NCBI GenBank assembly: GCA_913054205.1
Contig: CAJXJM010000134.1
Coordinates: 1-6,960, forward strand
Length of the DNA stretch: 6,960 nucleotides
Reading direction: 5' to 3'
DNA from: an uncultured Rhodospirillaceae bacterium
GTDB lineage: Bacteria > Pseudomonadota > Alphaproteobacteria > Rhodospirillales > UBA2165
Shown here one piece after another: positions 1 to 6,122 of this stretch; the first letter of the stretch is position 1; each line of letters begins with the position of its first letter. A program made the translations under genes and the position numbers. The notes under the pieces were generated by a model. That model saw only the letters and a program-made list of their open reading frames with translations, made no database searches and was not told the origin of the DNA.

Positions 1-54
1 CATTTCCGCGAGAGCCGTCTTCACATCATCGAACACAGGCGTCCAGGCGCCTGG
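1..54 (-). other. Possible out-of-frame continuation of the TPR gene
   Basis: In the frame offset from the annotated TPR gene, codons from 54 down to 1 read PGAWTPVFDDVKTALAEM without a stop. The part PVFDDVKTALAEM aligns with the usual start of a TPR unit (P-x-[FY]-x-[DE]-[AV]-x-x-x-L-A), following naturally on from SYRQA of the upstream frame. This suggests an indel around 40-52, either a real mutation or a sequence error. The stretch is only 18 codons and touches the window edge, so the call is tentative. Confidence 0.4.
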
Positions 55-551
55 CGATAACTTGCAACCGCATCCTCCACCCAGTCGCCGCCGCTATCTT
101 TCAACGCGTTACCAAGATTATTATGCGCTTCCGGATCATCCGGACCCGCTCTTACGGCACGGCGGGCATAATCAACAGCAGATGAAAACGCGCCATTGCT
201 CCGCAGCAAGCCTGCCAGATTGCTGAGCGCCTTGGCATGACTTGGATCAATCTCGACAGCCCGGCGAAAAGCACCATCGGCTGCACCATCATCCCCCAGC
301 GCACGTCGAACCATGCCCATATTGCTATAAAAATCGGCGACGTCGTCTTTCAATGAGATGGCATTTTCAAGAAGCTTAACGGCCAAATCATTATTCCCGC
401 GCTGATGAGCAACGACACCCATCAAATGCCAGGCATCGGCATTTTCAGGATCACTATCGATGACGTCCTGATATAGCCCAATTGCTGCTTCCAGATCGCC
501 CTTTTGATGAAATTCGATCGCGGTGGCCAGAGAGGATGGCACATCGCTCAT
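21..551 (-). CDS. TPR-repeat protein, 3' end apparently frameshifted
   Basis: Soluble tetratricopeptide-repeat protein of unknown specific role; TPR arrays are protein-interaction scaffolds. No signal peptide or membrane segment is visible. The 176 residues form a regular 34-residue array: repeats at 8-41, 42-75, 76-109 and 110-143, each with the G and A at helix-turn positions and a P near the end (DPENADAW, DPSHAKAL, GPDDPEAH), then a fifth from 144 (NNLGNALKDSG...) that is cut short. After SYRQA (about residue 168) the frame gives PGRLCSMM and stops, which does not fit a TPR. Another frame over the same bases resumes TPR-like sequence and stays open to the window edge, so the true gene may be longer. 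The start ATG overlaps the hemY stop as ATGA with no Shine-Dalgarno, suggesting translational coupling and membership of the hem operon. Whether the downstream part carries an enzymatic domain cannot be seen. Confidence 0.8.
   Translation of the reverse strand: MSDVPSSLATAIEFHQKGDLEAAIGLYQDVIDSDPENADAWHLMGVVAHQRGNNDLAVKLLENAISLKDDVADFYSNMGMVRRALGDDGAADGAFRRAVEIDPSHAKALSNLAGLLRSNGAFSSAVDYARRAVRAGPDDPEAHNNLGNALKDSGGDWVEDAVASYRQAPGRLCSMM
548..551 (-). other. ATGA stop/start overlap, hemY to TPR gene
   Basis: The hemY stop TGA (550-548) shares bases with the ATG of the downstream TPR gene (551-549). Upstream of this ATG the minus strand reads cctcc rather than a Shine-Dalgarno, so re-initiation by ribosomes finishing hemY is the likeliest way the TPR protein is translated. 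Confidence 0.75.
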
Positions 552-1960
552 GTCTTGGAGGTATCGCCGGCATCAGCACCAGAAGAGGGGTTGGCCTCCG
601 CTTCAGACTCATGCTCTATATCGATTGTTTCAACAGCATCTTCTACAATAGGTGCCAATCGGGTCACCCGCGGCGGCGTTCGCCATTCCAAGCTGTCAAA
701 ACTTTCGCAGTGATTACAAACCGGCTCCCAATCCGCCATGACCTGACCACAATGAGAGCAGTTCCAGGCGGAATCAGGCTCGGCAACAGCGGCCTTTTTA
801 AGCCATTCGCGAGAGGTCACGACGTCGCTATTTTCACCCTCTTCCAGCTCGGCCATATACCGACAAACCCGGGCCGAAGGAATGTCTGTTGAATTGGCAA
901 CCGCCTCCAAATGTTCGCGGGCTTCCTGCCACATCTCGGCCGCTAAGGCGGATTTTGCAATCGCCAAATGACTTTCAGCGTGATCTTTGTTGTAGGTTGC
1001 AAGTTTTTCAACATTGCGCATTTTTTCTTGCGCGCCCGCGCCTGATGAAAGCTCTTCCATCACATCTGCCAATTGAGGATGCGGATTGGCGACCCATATC
1101 TCTTCTATTACAGAGGCAGCTTTGCGGCGTTTTCCAGCCCCTTGCAGCAAACGCGATGTGCGGACAGCAGCAGGCACAAATCCAGGTATCAGGTTATTGG
1201 CTTTGCGGGCAAAACTTAGCGCATCACTTAGTTTGCCATCACCTTCAGCTTCGATGCTGCGTTGATATAATATAACGGCGCGGCGGCGGCGGCCACTGTC
1301 GCTGTCGAGATGTTTGTCTTTAACAGCTTTACGAACCGTATCTTCCGCTTCCTCCCAATTGCCACTTTGAACTTGCAGTTCAAACAATGTCTTGGAAACA
1401 TTATCAGTTTTTGGATTTAAATCATTGGCTTGCTCGGCCAGTTCAAGAGCGACATCTTTATCTCCTTCCTGGATGGCCTGGTTGAGCATGCCGTGGATGC
1501 CCAAATATTTGGTGTCTTTACGTGCCGCCATGCGCTCGAAAAATTTGCTGGCGGCTTTTTCATCACCGGACAATTGCGCGGCCTGGGCTGATAACAACAT
1601 GGTCAAAGGCGGCTCGGCCAGTAAATTTTCTGCTTTGCGCGCTTGGCGTCTGGCTTCCTGGGCATCGCCTGCAGCAACCGCTACCATGCCTTGGGTCAAA
1701 GCCTTATATCCGCGTTCCCGCCGCCAATCCCGGCGCGCTTTACCAAGACGCCTTGGCGCGCTTCTGAAAATGAACCAAACACGGAAAATGATAGCCAAAC
1801 TGACGGAGACCAGAAGCACGCCCGCAAACAACACACCGATCGACGTATCTACTTTGTAACCAAGCCATTCGAGAAAAACAACGCCCGGATTGTCCGCCAC
1901 CACAGCAGCGCCAATACTTAACAACGCTAATAGGAGGAGGAACCAGAAAGCCCTTATCAT
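548..1960 (-). CDS. hemY: HemY, inner-membrane TPR protein of the haem operon
   Basis: HemY-family protein (470 aa; E. coli HemY is about 400). This is the proteobacterial HemY linked to late haem synthesis, not the Bacillus protoporphyrinogen oxidase of the same name; its biochemical role is unsettled. Residues 5-22 and about 41-64 are two hydrophobic helices, followed by a very basic stretch (RSAPRRLGKARRDWRRERGYKA begins at 67), so both N terminus and the large C-terminal part should be cytoplasmic. The basic stretch and the following GMVAVAAGD (91-99) are typical of the HemY N-terminal domain. TPR-like helical repeats fill roughly 85-395. A CxxC-x10-CxxC knuckle (C401, C404, C415, C418) followed by FDSLEW is a likely metal site, and the last 35 residues are acidic and probably disordered. 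The start lies 6 nt after the HemD-Mic60 stop, without a clear Shine-Dalgarno. Confidence 0.92.
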   Translation of the reverse strand: MIRAFWFLLLLALLSIGAAVVADNPGVVFLEWLGYKVDTSIGVLFAGVLLVSVSLAIIFRVWFIFRSAPRRLGKARRDWRRERGYKALTQGMVAVAAGDAQEARRQARKAENLLAEPPLTMLLSAQAAQLSGDEKAASKFFERMAARKDTKYLGIHGMLNQAIQEGDKDVALELAEQANDLNPKTDNVSKTLFELQVQSGNWEEAEDTVRKAVKDKHLDSDSGRRRRAVILYQRSIEAEGDGKLSDALSFARKANNLIPGFVPAAVRTSRLLQGAGKRRKAASVIEEIWVANPHPQLADVMEELSSGAGAQEKMRNVEKLATYNKDHAESHLAIAKSALAAEMWQEAREHLEAVANSTDIPSARVCRYMAELEEGENSDVVTSREWLKKAAVAEPDSAWNCSHCGQVMADWEPVCNHCESFDSLEWRTPPRVTRLAPIVEDAVETIDIEHESEAEANPSSGADAGDTSKT

Positions 1961-1966
1961 CAGGGT

Positions 1967-3838
1967 CTATTGCCCCGCAGCCATTTGAGCAACGGCTCGA
2001 GTCTGTAATTCTGCAAGCGCTTTTTCAGCAACGACGTTGGACCGTGCGCTCTGGAGCCAATCGCGTGCCAAACCTGCTGGCTTTTCCGACAATGCCGCCA
2101 TTTCCTTAATCGCTTTTTCAACGTCGCGGAATTTTAGTGCACGCTCAGTTCTGGCGACGATAGCTTCGACGCCATTGCCGACAAAATTATCTGTCCGGCG
2201 CCATTTAACCGATTCCGTCAAACGGGAAATGGTTTTCTGCACCCAGCTACCTTCTGTTGGCACCAATCCGGCTTTAACAATTTTTCCCGCCTTATCATCA
2301 AATTGGCGACGCAAAATCTCCAAGCTTGGCGCGCCCGAGGCGGCAATTGTCGAAAGTTGGGTTAACGCATTGGCCAGCGCATTTTTAAGGCTCTCCGTTT
2401 TTTCAACCAAGGTCTTTAGCGCTGACAACTCGTCGCCAAACGGACGGCCGGCACGAACGGCTTCTCGCAATTGGCCAATCGATAGAACCAGCGCGCGAGC
2501 GATACTGCTTTGACTATCACCGAAGGTTGTTGGAATTTTCTTTTCTAAAGCGGCAACCTGATCGGCAAGCCCTTCGATGGTTTTGCCGTCTTTTGATCTG
2601 CCGGCCGAATTATCCTGTTCCAATTTCTTCAAGCGAATGGATAACTTTTTTAGTGTTTCCTGGGCGCCGACAGTGGGATCGGAATTAACCGCTTCAATCA
2701 TTTTTTTGACCGATCCGATAGAGTCCTCAAGCTTCTCCAGCCGTGTCAGCGTTGCATCCAATTTGCTTTGTAATCGTCTCCGCTCTTGTTGAAGAATAAC
2801 CAAATCAGGAACCTGCTGACTGTCTTCAAGGGCTTTCAGTCGACCTGTTAAATTCGAAATTTTTACATCGGTTTCAGATGCTGCAAAAAGGGCCGGCGCA
2901 AGTTTTTGAATTTTTGGCAGCCACAAAGGTTTAGCCGCCATGCCGGCGCCAATCAAACCCGCTACGACAAGAAGTGTGATAAATACCGTTCGAGCGGTGC
3001 CGCCTTGGCGGCGTTGAATGGGGGCAACTCTGTGGGTTTGTGTAGACCCGGTTGGTGTCGGTAATTCTGTCATGTTCTGATCTGCTGTTGTCTTTGAAAT
3101 ATTTAAAGCCGCAGCGGCGGCATCACCATCATTTAACTCTGCCACCAAATCCAGAAGCGCATCTTGATTGGGCTCGGCTGCAATGTGAACCTCTTGCCAG
3201 TGCAACTCCGCGATCTTGTCGGCAACCGCCTGACTCAAGCAAATTGCGATAATTTTCTGACAGGATCGAACCAGGCGTGCTTTTCGGATTAATTCAACAA
3301 ATATCTCCGCTGATCTTGGCGAATAAAGTGCGACGGCATCAATGTGATTGTCTTTGATCGCTGCTATTGTCGATGAGTTCAAGCTGCGTTCTGTGACGGC
3401 CTCGTAAAGTTTTTCGCGCGCGCATTTAAACCCGGCAGCTTCAATTAAACCAACAAGATCACCGGCAACTGAAGAGCCCGCCACATGCAGTAACGGCCCG
3501 TCTTTCGGCTTTAGCATCTCTTTGACGAGATCAGCCAGAGTTTCAACATTGCCCGCGGCGCTGTGCACTTGGGTAAAGCCGGAGCTTCTGGCCGTCGTCG
3601 CCGTTGCATCACCGACAGCAAATACGGGGATGTCCCGCTTTTCAGATCGTCTGGCCAAAGCGCGTACACCATTTGCGCTGGTCAGAAGAATGGCCTGAAC
3701 ATCTTTGAGCTCGAGCGCCGCGCCTTCAATCTGCTTGATGGTCAAAAGCGGCTCAACCAATGGGTCGACACCGCGAGCCCCTAAAAGCTCCGCTAATGCT
3801 GTTCCATCTTCTCCCGGCCGGGTTACCAATACGCGCAT
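1967..3838 (-). CDS. hemD: HemD-Mic60 fusion: uroporphyrinogen-III synthase joined to mitofilin-type membrane protein
   Basis: One open frame of 623 aa with two modules. Residues 1-236 are uroporphyrinogen-III synthase, which closes and inverts ring D of hydroxymethylbilane: N-terminal VLVTRP, LLTSANGVRAL (51-61), AVGDATA (74-80), LLHVAGSSVAGDL (116-128), and ALYSPRSAEIF (170-180); the module ends at QDALLDLVAEL, where free HemD proteins normally end. An Ala-rich linker with several arginines (R270, R276, R277, R283) precedes one glycine-rich transmembrane helix (285-302). Residues about 323-435 are heptad-rich coiled coil, and about 440-623 match the alphaproteobacterial Mic60 C terminus (QLREAVRAGRPFGDEL at 456-471, GAPSLEILRRQF at 502-513, helical tail to 623). 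Positive charges before the helix predict a cytoplasmic HemD and a periplasmic Mic60 part. In related genomes these are usually two adjacent genes. M256 lies exactly at the boundary and could be an internal start (368 aa), but no Shine-Dalgarno precedes it. For the main start, AAGAGG lies 13 nt upstream, a long spacing. HemD identity is strong; mitofilin assignment is by sequence pattern and position. Confidence 0.9.
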   Translation of the reverse strand: MRVLVTRPGEDGTALAELLGARGVDPLVEPLLTIKQIEGAALELKDVQAILLTSANGVRALARRSEKRDIPVFAVGDATATTARSSGFTQVHSAAGNVETLADLVKEMLKPKDGPLLHVAGSSVAGDLVGLIEAAGFKCAREKLYEAVTERSLNSSTIAAIKDNHIDAVALYSPRSAEIFVELIRKARLVRSCQKIIAICLSQAVADKIAELHWQEVHIAAEPNQDALLDLVAELNDGDAAAAALNISKTTADQNMTELPTPTGSTQTHRVAPIQRRQGGTARTVFITLLVVAGLIGAGMAAKPLWLPKIQKLAPALFAASETDVKISNLTGRLKALEDSQQVPDLVILQQERRRLQSKLDATLTRLEKLEDSIGSVKKMIEAVNSDPTVGAQETLKKLSIRLKKLEQDNSAGRSKDGKTIEGLADQVAALEKKIPTTFGDSQSSIARALVLSIGQLREAVRAGRPFGDELSALKTLVEKTESLKNALANALTQLSTIAASGAPSLEILRRQFDDKAGKIVKAGLVPTEGSWVQKTISRLTESVKWRRTDNFVGNGVEAIVARTERALKFRDVEKAIKEMAALSEKPAGLARDWLQSARSNVVAEKALAELQTRAVAQMAAGQ

Positions 3839-3857
3839 GATAATCAGCTAACCTCTT

Positions 3858-4865
3858 TTAATTTTCTGTCGGGTCATTATATGGCTCCTTTTCCGGATGC
3901 GGTTTTATTATATCAGGTCCGTCTTTTTTTATCGCATCTAAGATTGACGGACCGGCTTCAATTACTAATTTTTTCGCGACTTGAGTACCAAGACGTTCCG
4001 CTTCTGAGGCTTGGCCGCTTAATTTTACCTCGGCCATTTCCGCGCCATCGGGGCGGGCAATTAGGCCGCGCAGTGTCAGTTTACCTGTACCGTCCAGTTG
4101 CGCCAATCCGGCAATCGGCGTATGGCACGATCCGTCCAACACAGCCAGCATTGCGCGCTCGGCCAGTACAGCTGCGGTGGTTGGCGGATGGGCCAGAGAT
4201 GCAATAAAAGCGTTCGCTCGCTTATCACCTTCTCGGCAGGTCGCAGCCAATATTCCTTGACCAACTGCCGGCAGCAATTCGTCGATATCAATTAAAGCGG
4301 TTACGACATCTTCTTTACCGAGGCGCTTCAACCCCGCATAGGCCAAAAGAGTTGCATCAACCTCGCCGGCGTTAAGTTTATTCAAACGGGTATCCACGTT
4401 TCCTCTAAAAGGTACAACACGAAGATCAGGACGTATATTCAAAATTTGCGATTTTCGCCTGAGAGAGGCGGTTCCCACGATCGCGCCCTCCGGCAGGTCG
4501 GCAATCGATTTGGCCTTCGGCGATATAAAAGCATCTCTGGGGTCAACCCGCTCAGTAATCGCATGCAACACAATGCCTTCTGGCAGGAAAGTTGGCATAT
4601 CTTTCATAGAATGAATGGCGATGTCGATCTCGCCGCGCAACATTGCTTCATCAAGTTCTTTGGTGAACAAGCCCTTGCCACCGATTTCAGAGAGCAATCG
4701 GCTTTGTTCGCGGTCGCCCGTTGTTTTGATGACGATGGTTTCAACCGCTCCAGCTTCCTTAAGAACAACGTGGTTCTTTTTTAAAACGCTAATTATTTGA
4801 TTGGTCTGTGTAAGCGCCAAGGGACTGCCTCGAGTGCCAACGCGAAGTTTGTCGATAGCTACCAT
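3858..4865 (-). CDS. hemC: Porphobilinogen deaminase (hydroxymethylbilane synthase)
   Basis: Cytoplasmic enzyme that polymerises four porphobilinogens into hydroxymethylbilane, the substrate of the HemD module encoded 19 nt downstream. Recognisable signatures: RVGTRGSPLAL (8-18), KTTGDR (47-52), GGKGLFTKELDEAML (62-76), HSMKDMPT (85-92) with the catalytic Asp at D89, GTASLRRKSQ (131-140) with R136/R137 binding cofactor or substrate carboxylates, FRGNVDTRL (153-161), LLPAVGQGILA (197-207), and DGSCHTPIAG (244-253), where C247 should carry the dipyrromethane cofactor. All key residues are present. The length (335 aa) is slightly above the usual 305-320 because of a Pro/Lys-rich tail after about residue 312. 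The ATG chosen is the only one that gives the standard N terminus; it lacks a strong Shine-Dalgarno (an AGGA lies about 16 nt upstream). First gene of the minus-strand run, divergent from tsaD. Confidence 0.98.
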   Translation of the reverse strand: MVAIDKLRVGTRGSPLALTQTNQIISVLKKNHVVLKEAGAVETIVIKTTGDREQSRLLSEIGGKGLFTKELDEAMLRGEIDIAIHSMKDMPTFLPEGIVLHAITERVDPRDAFISPKAKSIADLPEGAIVGTASLRRKSQILNIRPDLRVVPFRGNVDTRLNKLNAGEVDATLLAYAGLKRLGKEDVVTALIDIDELLPAVGQGILAATCREGDKRANAFIASLAHPPTTAAVLAERAMLAVLDGSCHTPIAGLAQLDGTGKLTLRGLIARPDGAEMAEVKLSGQASEAERLGTQVAKKLVIEAGPSILDAIKKDGPDIIKPHPEKEPYNDPTEN

Positions 4866-4991
4866 TTTCTGTGTTTCTTATTCCTAGTGGTTTTCCCAAA
4901 ACATAAAGAGTAAAGTCCGGCGATGAAACCCGAAATAACTCTTTTTCGAGTATCAAATTACTTTTTTAAAGCCAAACAGAACTTTAGCGAT
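4866..4991. promoter_or_regulatory. Divergent hemC/tsaD intergenic region
   Basis: This 126-bp AT-rich gap separates the divergent hemC and tsaD start codons and must hold promoters for both transcription units. No convincing -35/-10 pair with standard spacing could be picked by eye on either strand, and no Fur, Irr or other recognised operator was identified. If tsaD instead starts at 4923, only 57 bp would remain. Confidence 0.5.
4905..4944. repeat. 7-bp inverted repeat in the divergent promoter region
   Basis: AAAGAGT at 4905-4911 and its exact complement ACTCTTT at 4938-4944, separated by 26 bp. The second arm also overlaps a small ACTC/GAGT palindrome (4938-4951). Placement between divergent promoters would suit paired operator half-sites, but arms this short in AT-rich DNA can arise by chance. 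There is no T-run or GC-rich stem, so it does not look like a terminator. Confidence 0.25.
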
Positions 4992-6065
4992 ATGATCATT
5001 TTGGGTATTGAATCGAGTTGTGATGAAACCGCTGCCGCCGTCGTGTGTGATGCGGAAAATGCGGATGGGCGAATTCTCAGCAATGTGGTGCTGAGCCAGG
5101 AAAATGAACATCGTCCCTATGGCGGCATCGTCCCCGAAATTGCGGCGCGCTCCCATCTTGAGCATGTAGATCATTTAATCAAACAAGCACTCGATGACGC
5201 GAACGTTACGCTCGCGGATGTAGACGGCATAGCTGCCACAGGAGGGCCGGGATTGATCGGCGGTGTTATTGTTGGCGTGATGTCAGCCAAAGCAATTGCC
5301 AGCGTTCAGCAAATACCCTTTATCGCCGTCAATCATCTCGAAGGTCATGCGCTAACTGCCCGGCTGACATCAGATGTTGAATTTCCCTATTTACTGCTGT
5401 TGGTCTCTGGTGGTCATTGTCAGCTCTTGATCGTTGAAGGCGTTGGGCACTACAAACGTCTTGGCACCACGGTGGATGATGCCTTAGGCGAGGCCTTTGA
5501 TAAATCCGCCAAGATGATGGGGCTCGGCTATCCCGGCGGACCTATCGTTGAAGCCACCGCCGCCAACGGAGATGGCACTCGGTTTGATTTGCCGCGCCCG
5601 ATGCTGGGCCGCCAAGAATGTCACTTTTCTTTTTCTGGGTTAAAGACAGCCCTTCGCCGCCAGATTGAACGCCTCAATGATGGCGGCAACATCACCGATC
5701 AAGACATCGCGGATCTTTGCGCGTCTTTTCAGGAAGCCGCAGGTGATGTGCTTATCGATCGTTGCACCAACGCCTTAAAACAATTTAGAGATCAATATCC
5801 TGCCGGAGATACGCTTGTTGTTGCCGGCGGCGTCGCCGCCAATCAGAGGCTTGGCAGCCGCTTAAGCGAGCTTGAAAAGGCAGAGAATATTAGCCTCGTC
5901 GTTCCACCAGCTGCGCTCTGCACCGACAATGCGGCAATGATTGCTTGGGCCGGGTTGGAACGCCTGAAGGCCGGTGACAGCGATCCGCTTGATTTTAAAC
6001 CGCGCCCGCGCTGGCCTTTGGATCCGGATGCCCCCGCTGCGATTGGCGCCGGTGTAAAAGCATAA
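4992..6065 (+). CDS. tsaD: tRNA N6-threonylcarbamoyladenosine synthase subunit TsaD
   Basis: Transfers the threonylcarbamoyl group from threonylcarbamoyl-AMP to A37 of ANN-decoding tRNAs, working with TsaB and TsaE in the cytoplasm. From this start the protein is 357 aa, within the family's 335-365 range. Motifs: GIESSCDETAAAVV (5-18), GGIVPEIAARSH (44-55), GGPGLIGGVIVG (84-95), NHLEGHALTA (114-123) with metal ligands H115 and H119, LLVSGGHCQLL (136-146), DDALGEAFDKSAKMMGLGYPGGP (162-184), HFSFSGLKTA (211-220), AGGVAANQRL (278-287) and CTDNAAMIAWAG (310-321) with the third metal ligand D312. The ATG at 4992 is preferred because MIILGIESSCDE is the canonical N terminus; an in-frame ATG at 4923 would add 23 unconserved residues. 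Neither has a strong Shine-Dalgarno. Followed by gpsA on the same strand after 57 bp, probably cotranscribed. Confidence 0.96.
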   Translation: MIILGIESSCDETAAAVVCDAENADGRILSNVVLSQENEHRPYGGIVPEIAARSHLEHVDHLIKQALDDANVTLADVDGIAATGGPGLIGGVIVGVMSAKAIASVQQIPFIAVNHLEGHALTARLTSDVEFPYLLLLVSGGHCQLLIVEGVGHYKRLGTTVDDALGEAFDKSAKMMGLGYPGGPIVEATAANGDGTRFDLPRPMLGRQECHFSFSGLKTALRRQIERLNDGGNITDQDIADLCASFQEAAGDVLIDRCTNALKQFRDQYPAGDTLVVAGGVAANQRLGSRLSELEKAENISLVVPPAALCTDNAAMIAWAGLERLKAGDSDPLDFKPRPRWPLDPDAPAAIGAGVKA

Positions 6066-6122
6066 GCAATGGCCACATAAGAGTGTCTTGCGTAAATCAA
6101 TAGAGAGCGGCATATATATTTC

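Noticed and set aside
482..892. Plus-strand open frame of 136 codons antisense to the TPR gene and hemY
   Set aside because: Its product resembles no recognisable family, and the opposite strand carries clear TPR and HemY motifs through the same bases.
1277..1293. CGG trinucleotide run inside hemY
   Set aside because: It simply encodes four consecutive arginines (R224-R227) in frame and is too short to call a functional repeat.
3108..3125. GC-rich GCAGCGGCGGCATC segment at the HemD/Mic60 junction as a possible regulatory hairpin
   Set aside because: It encodes the Ala-rich linker (DAAAAAL) in frame and no complementary arm was found nearby.
4953..5174. Minus-strand frame across the tsaD start
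   Set aside because: It is antisense to conserved TsaD N-terminal motifs, has no recognisable domain, and would run into the divergent promoter region.
6088..6118. TTGCGT and TATATA as a possible gpsA promoter
   Set aside because: The spacer is 19 bp and the -10-like box ends only 4 bp before the ATG, so transcription would start within or at the start codon. An AT run is the simpler explanation.
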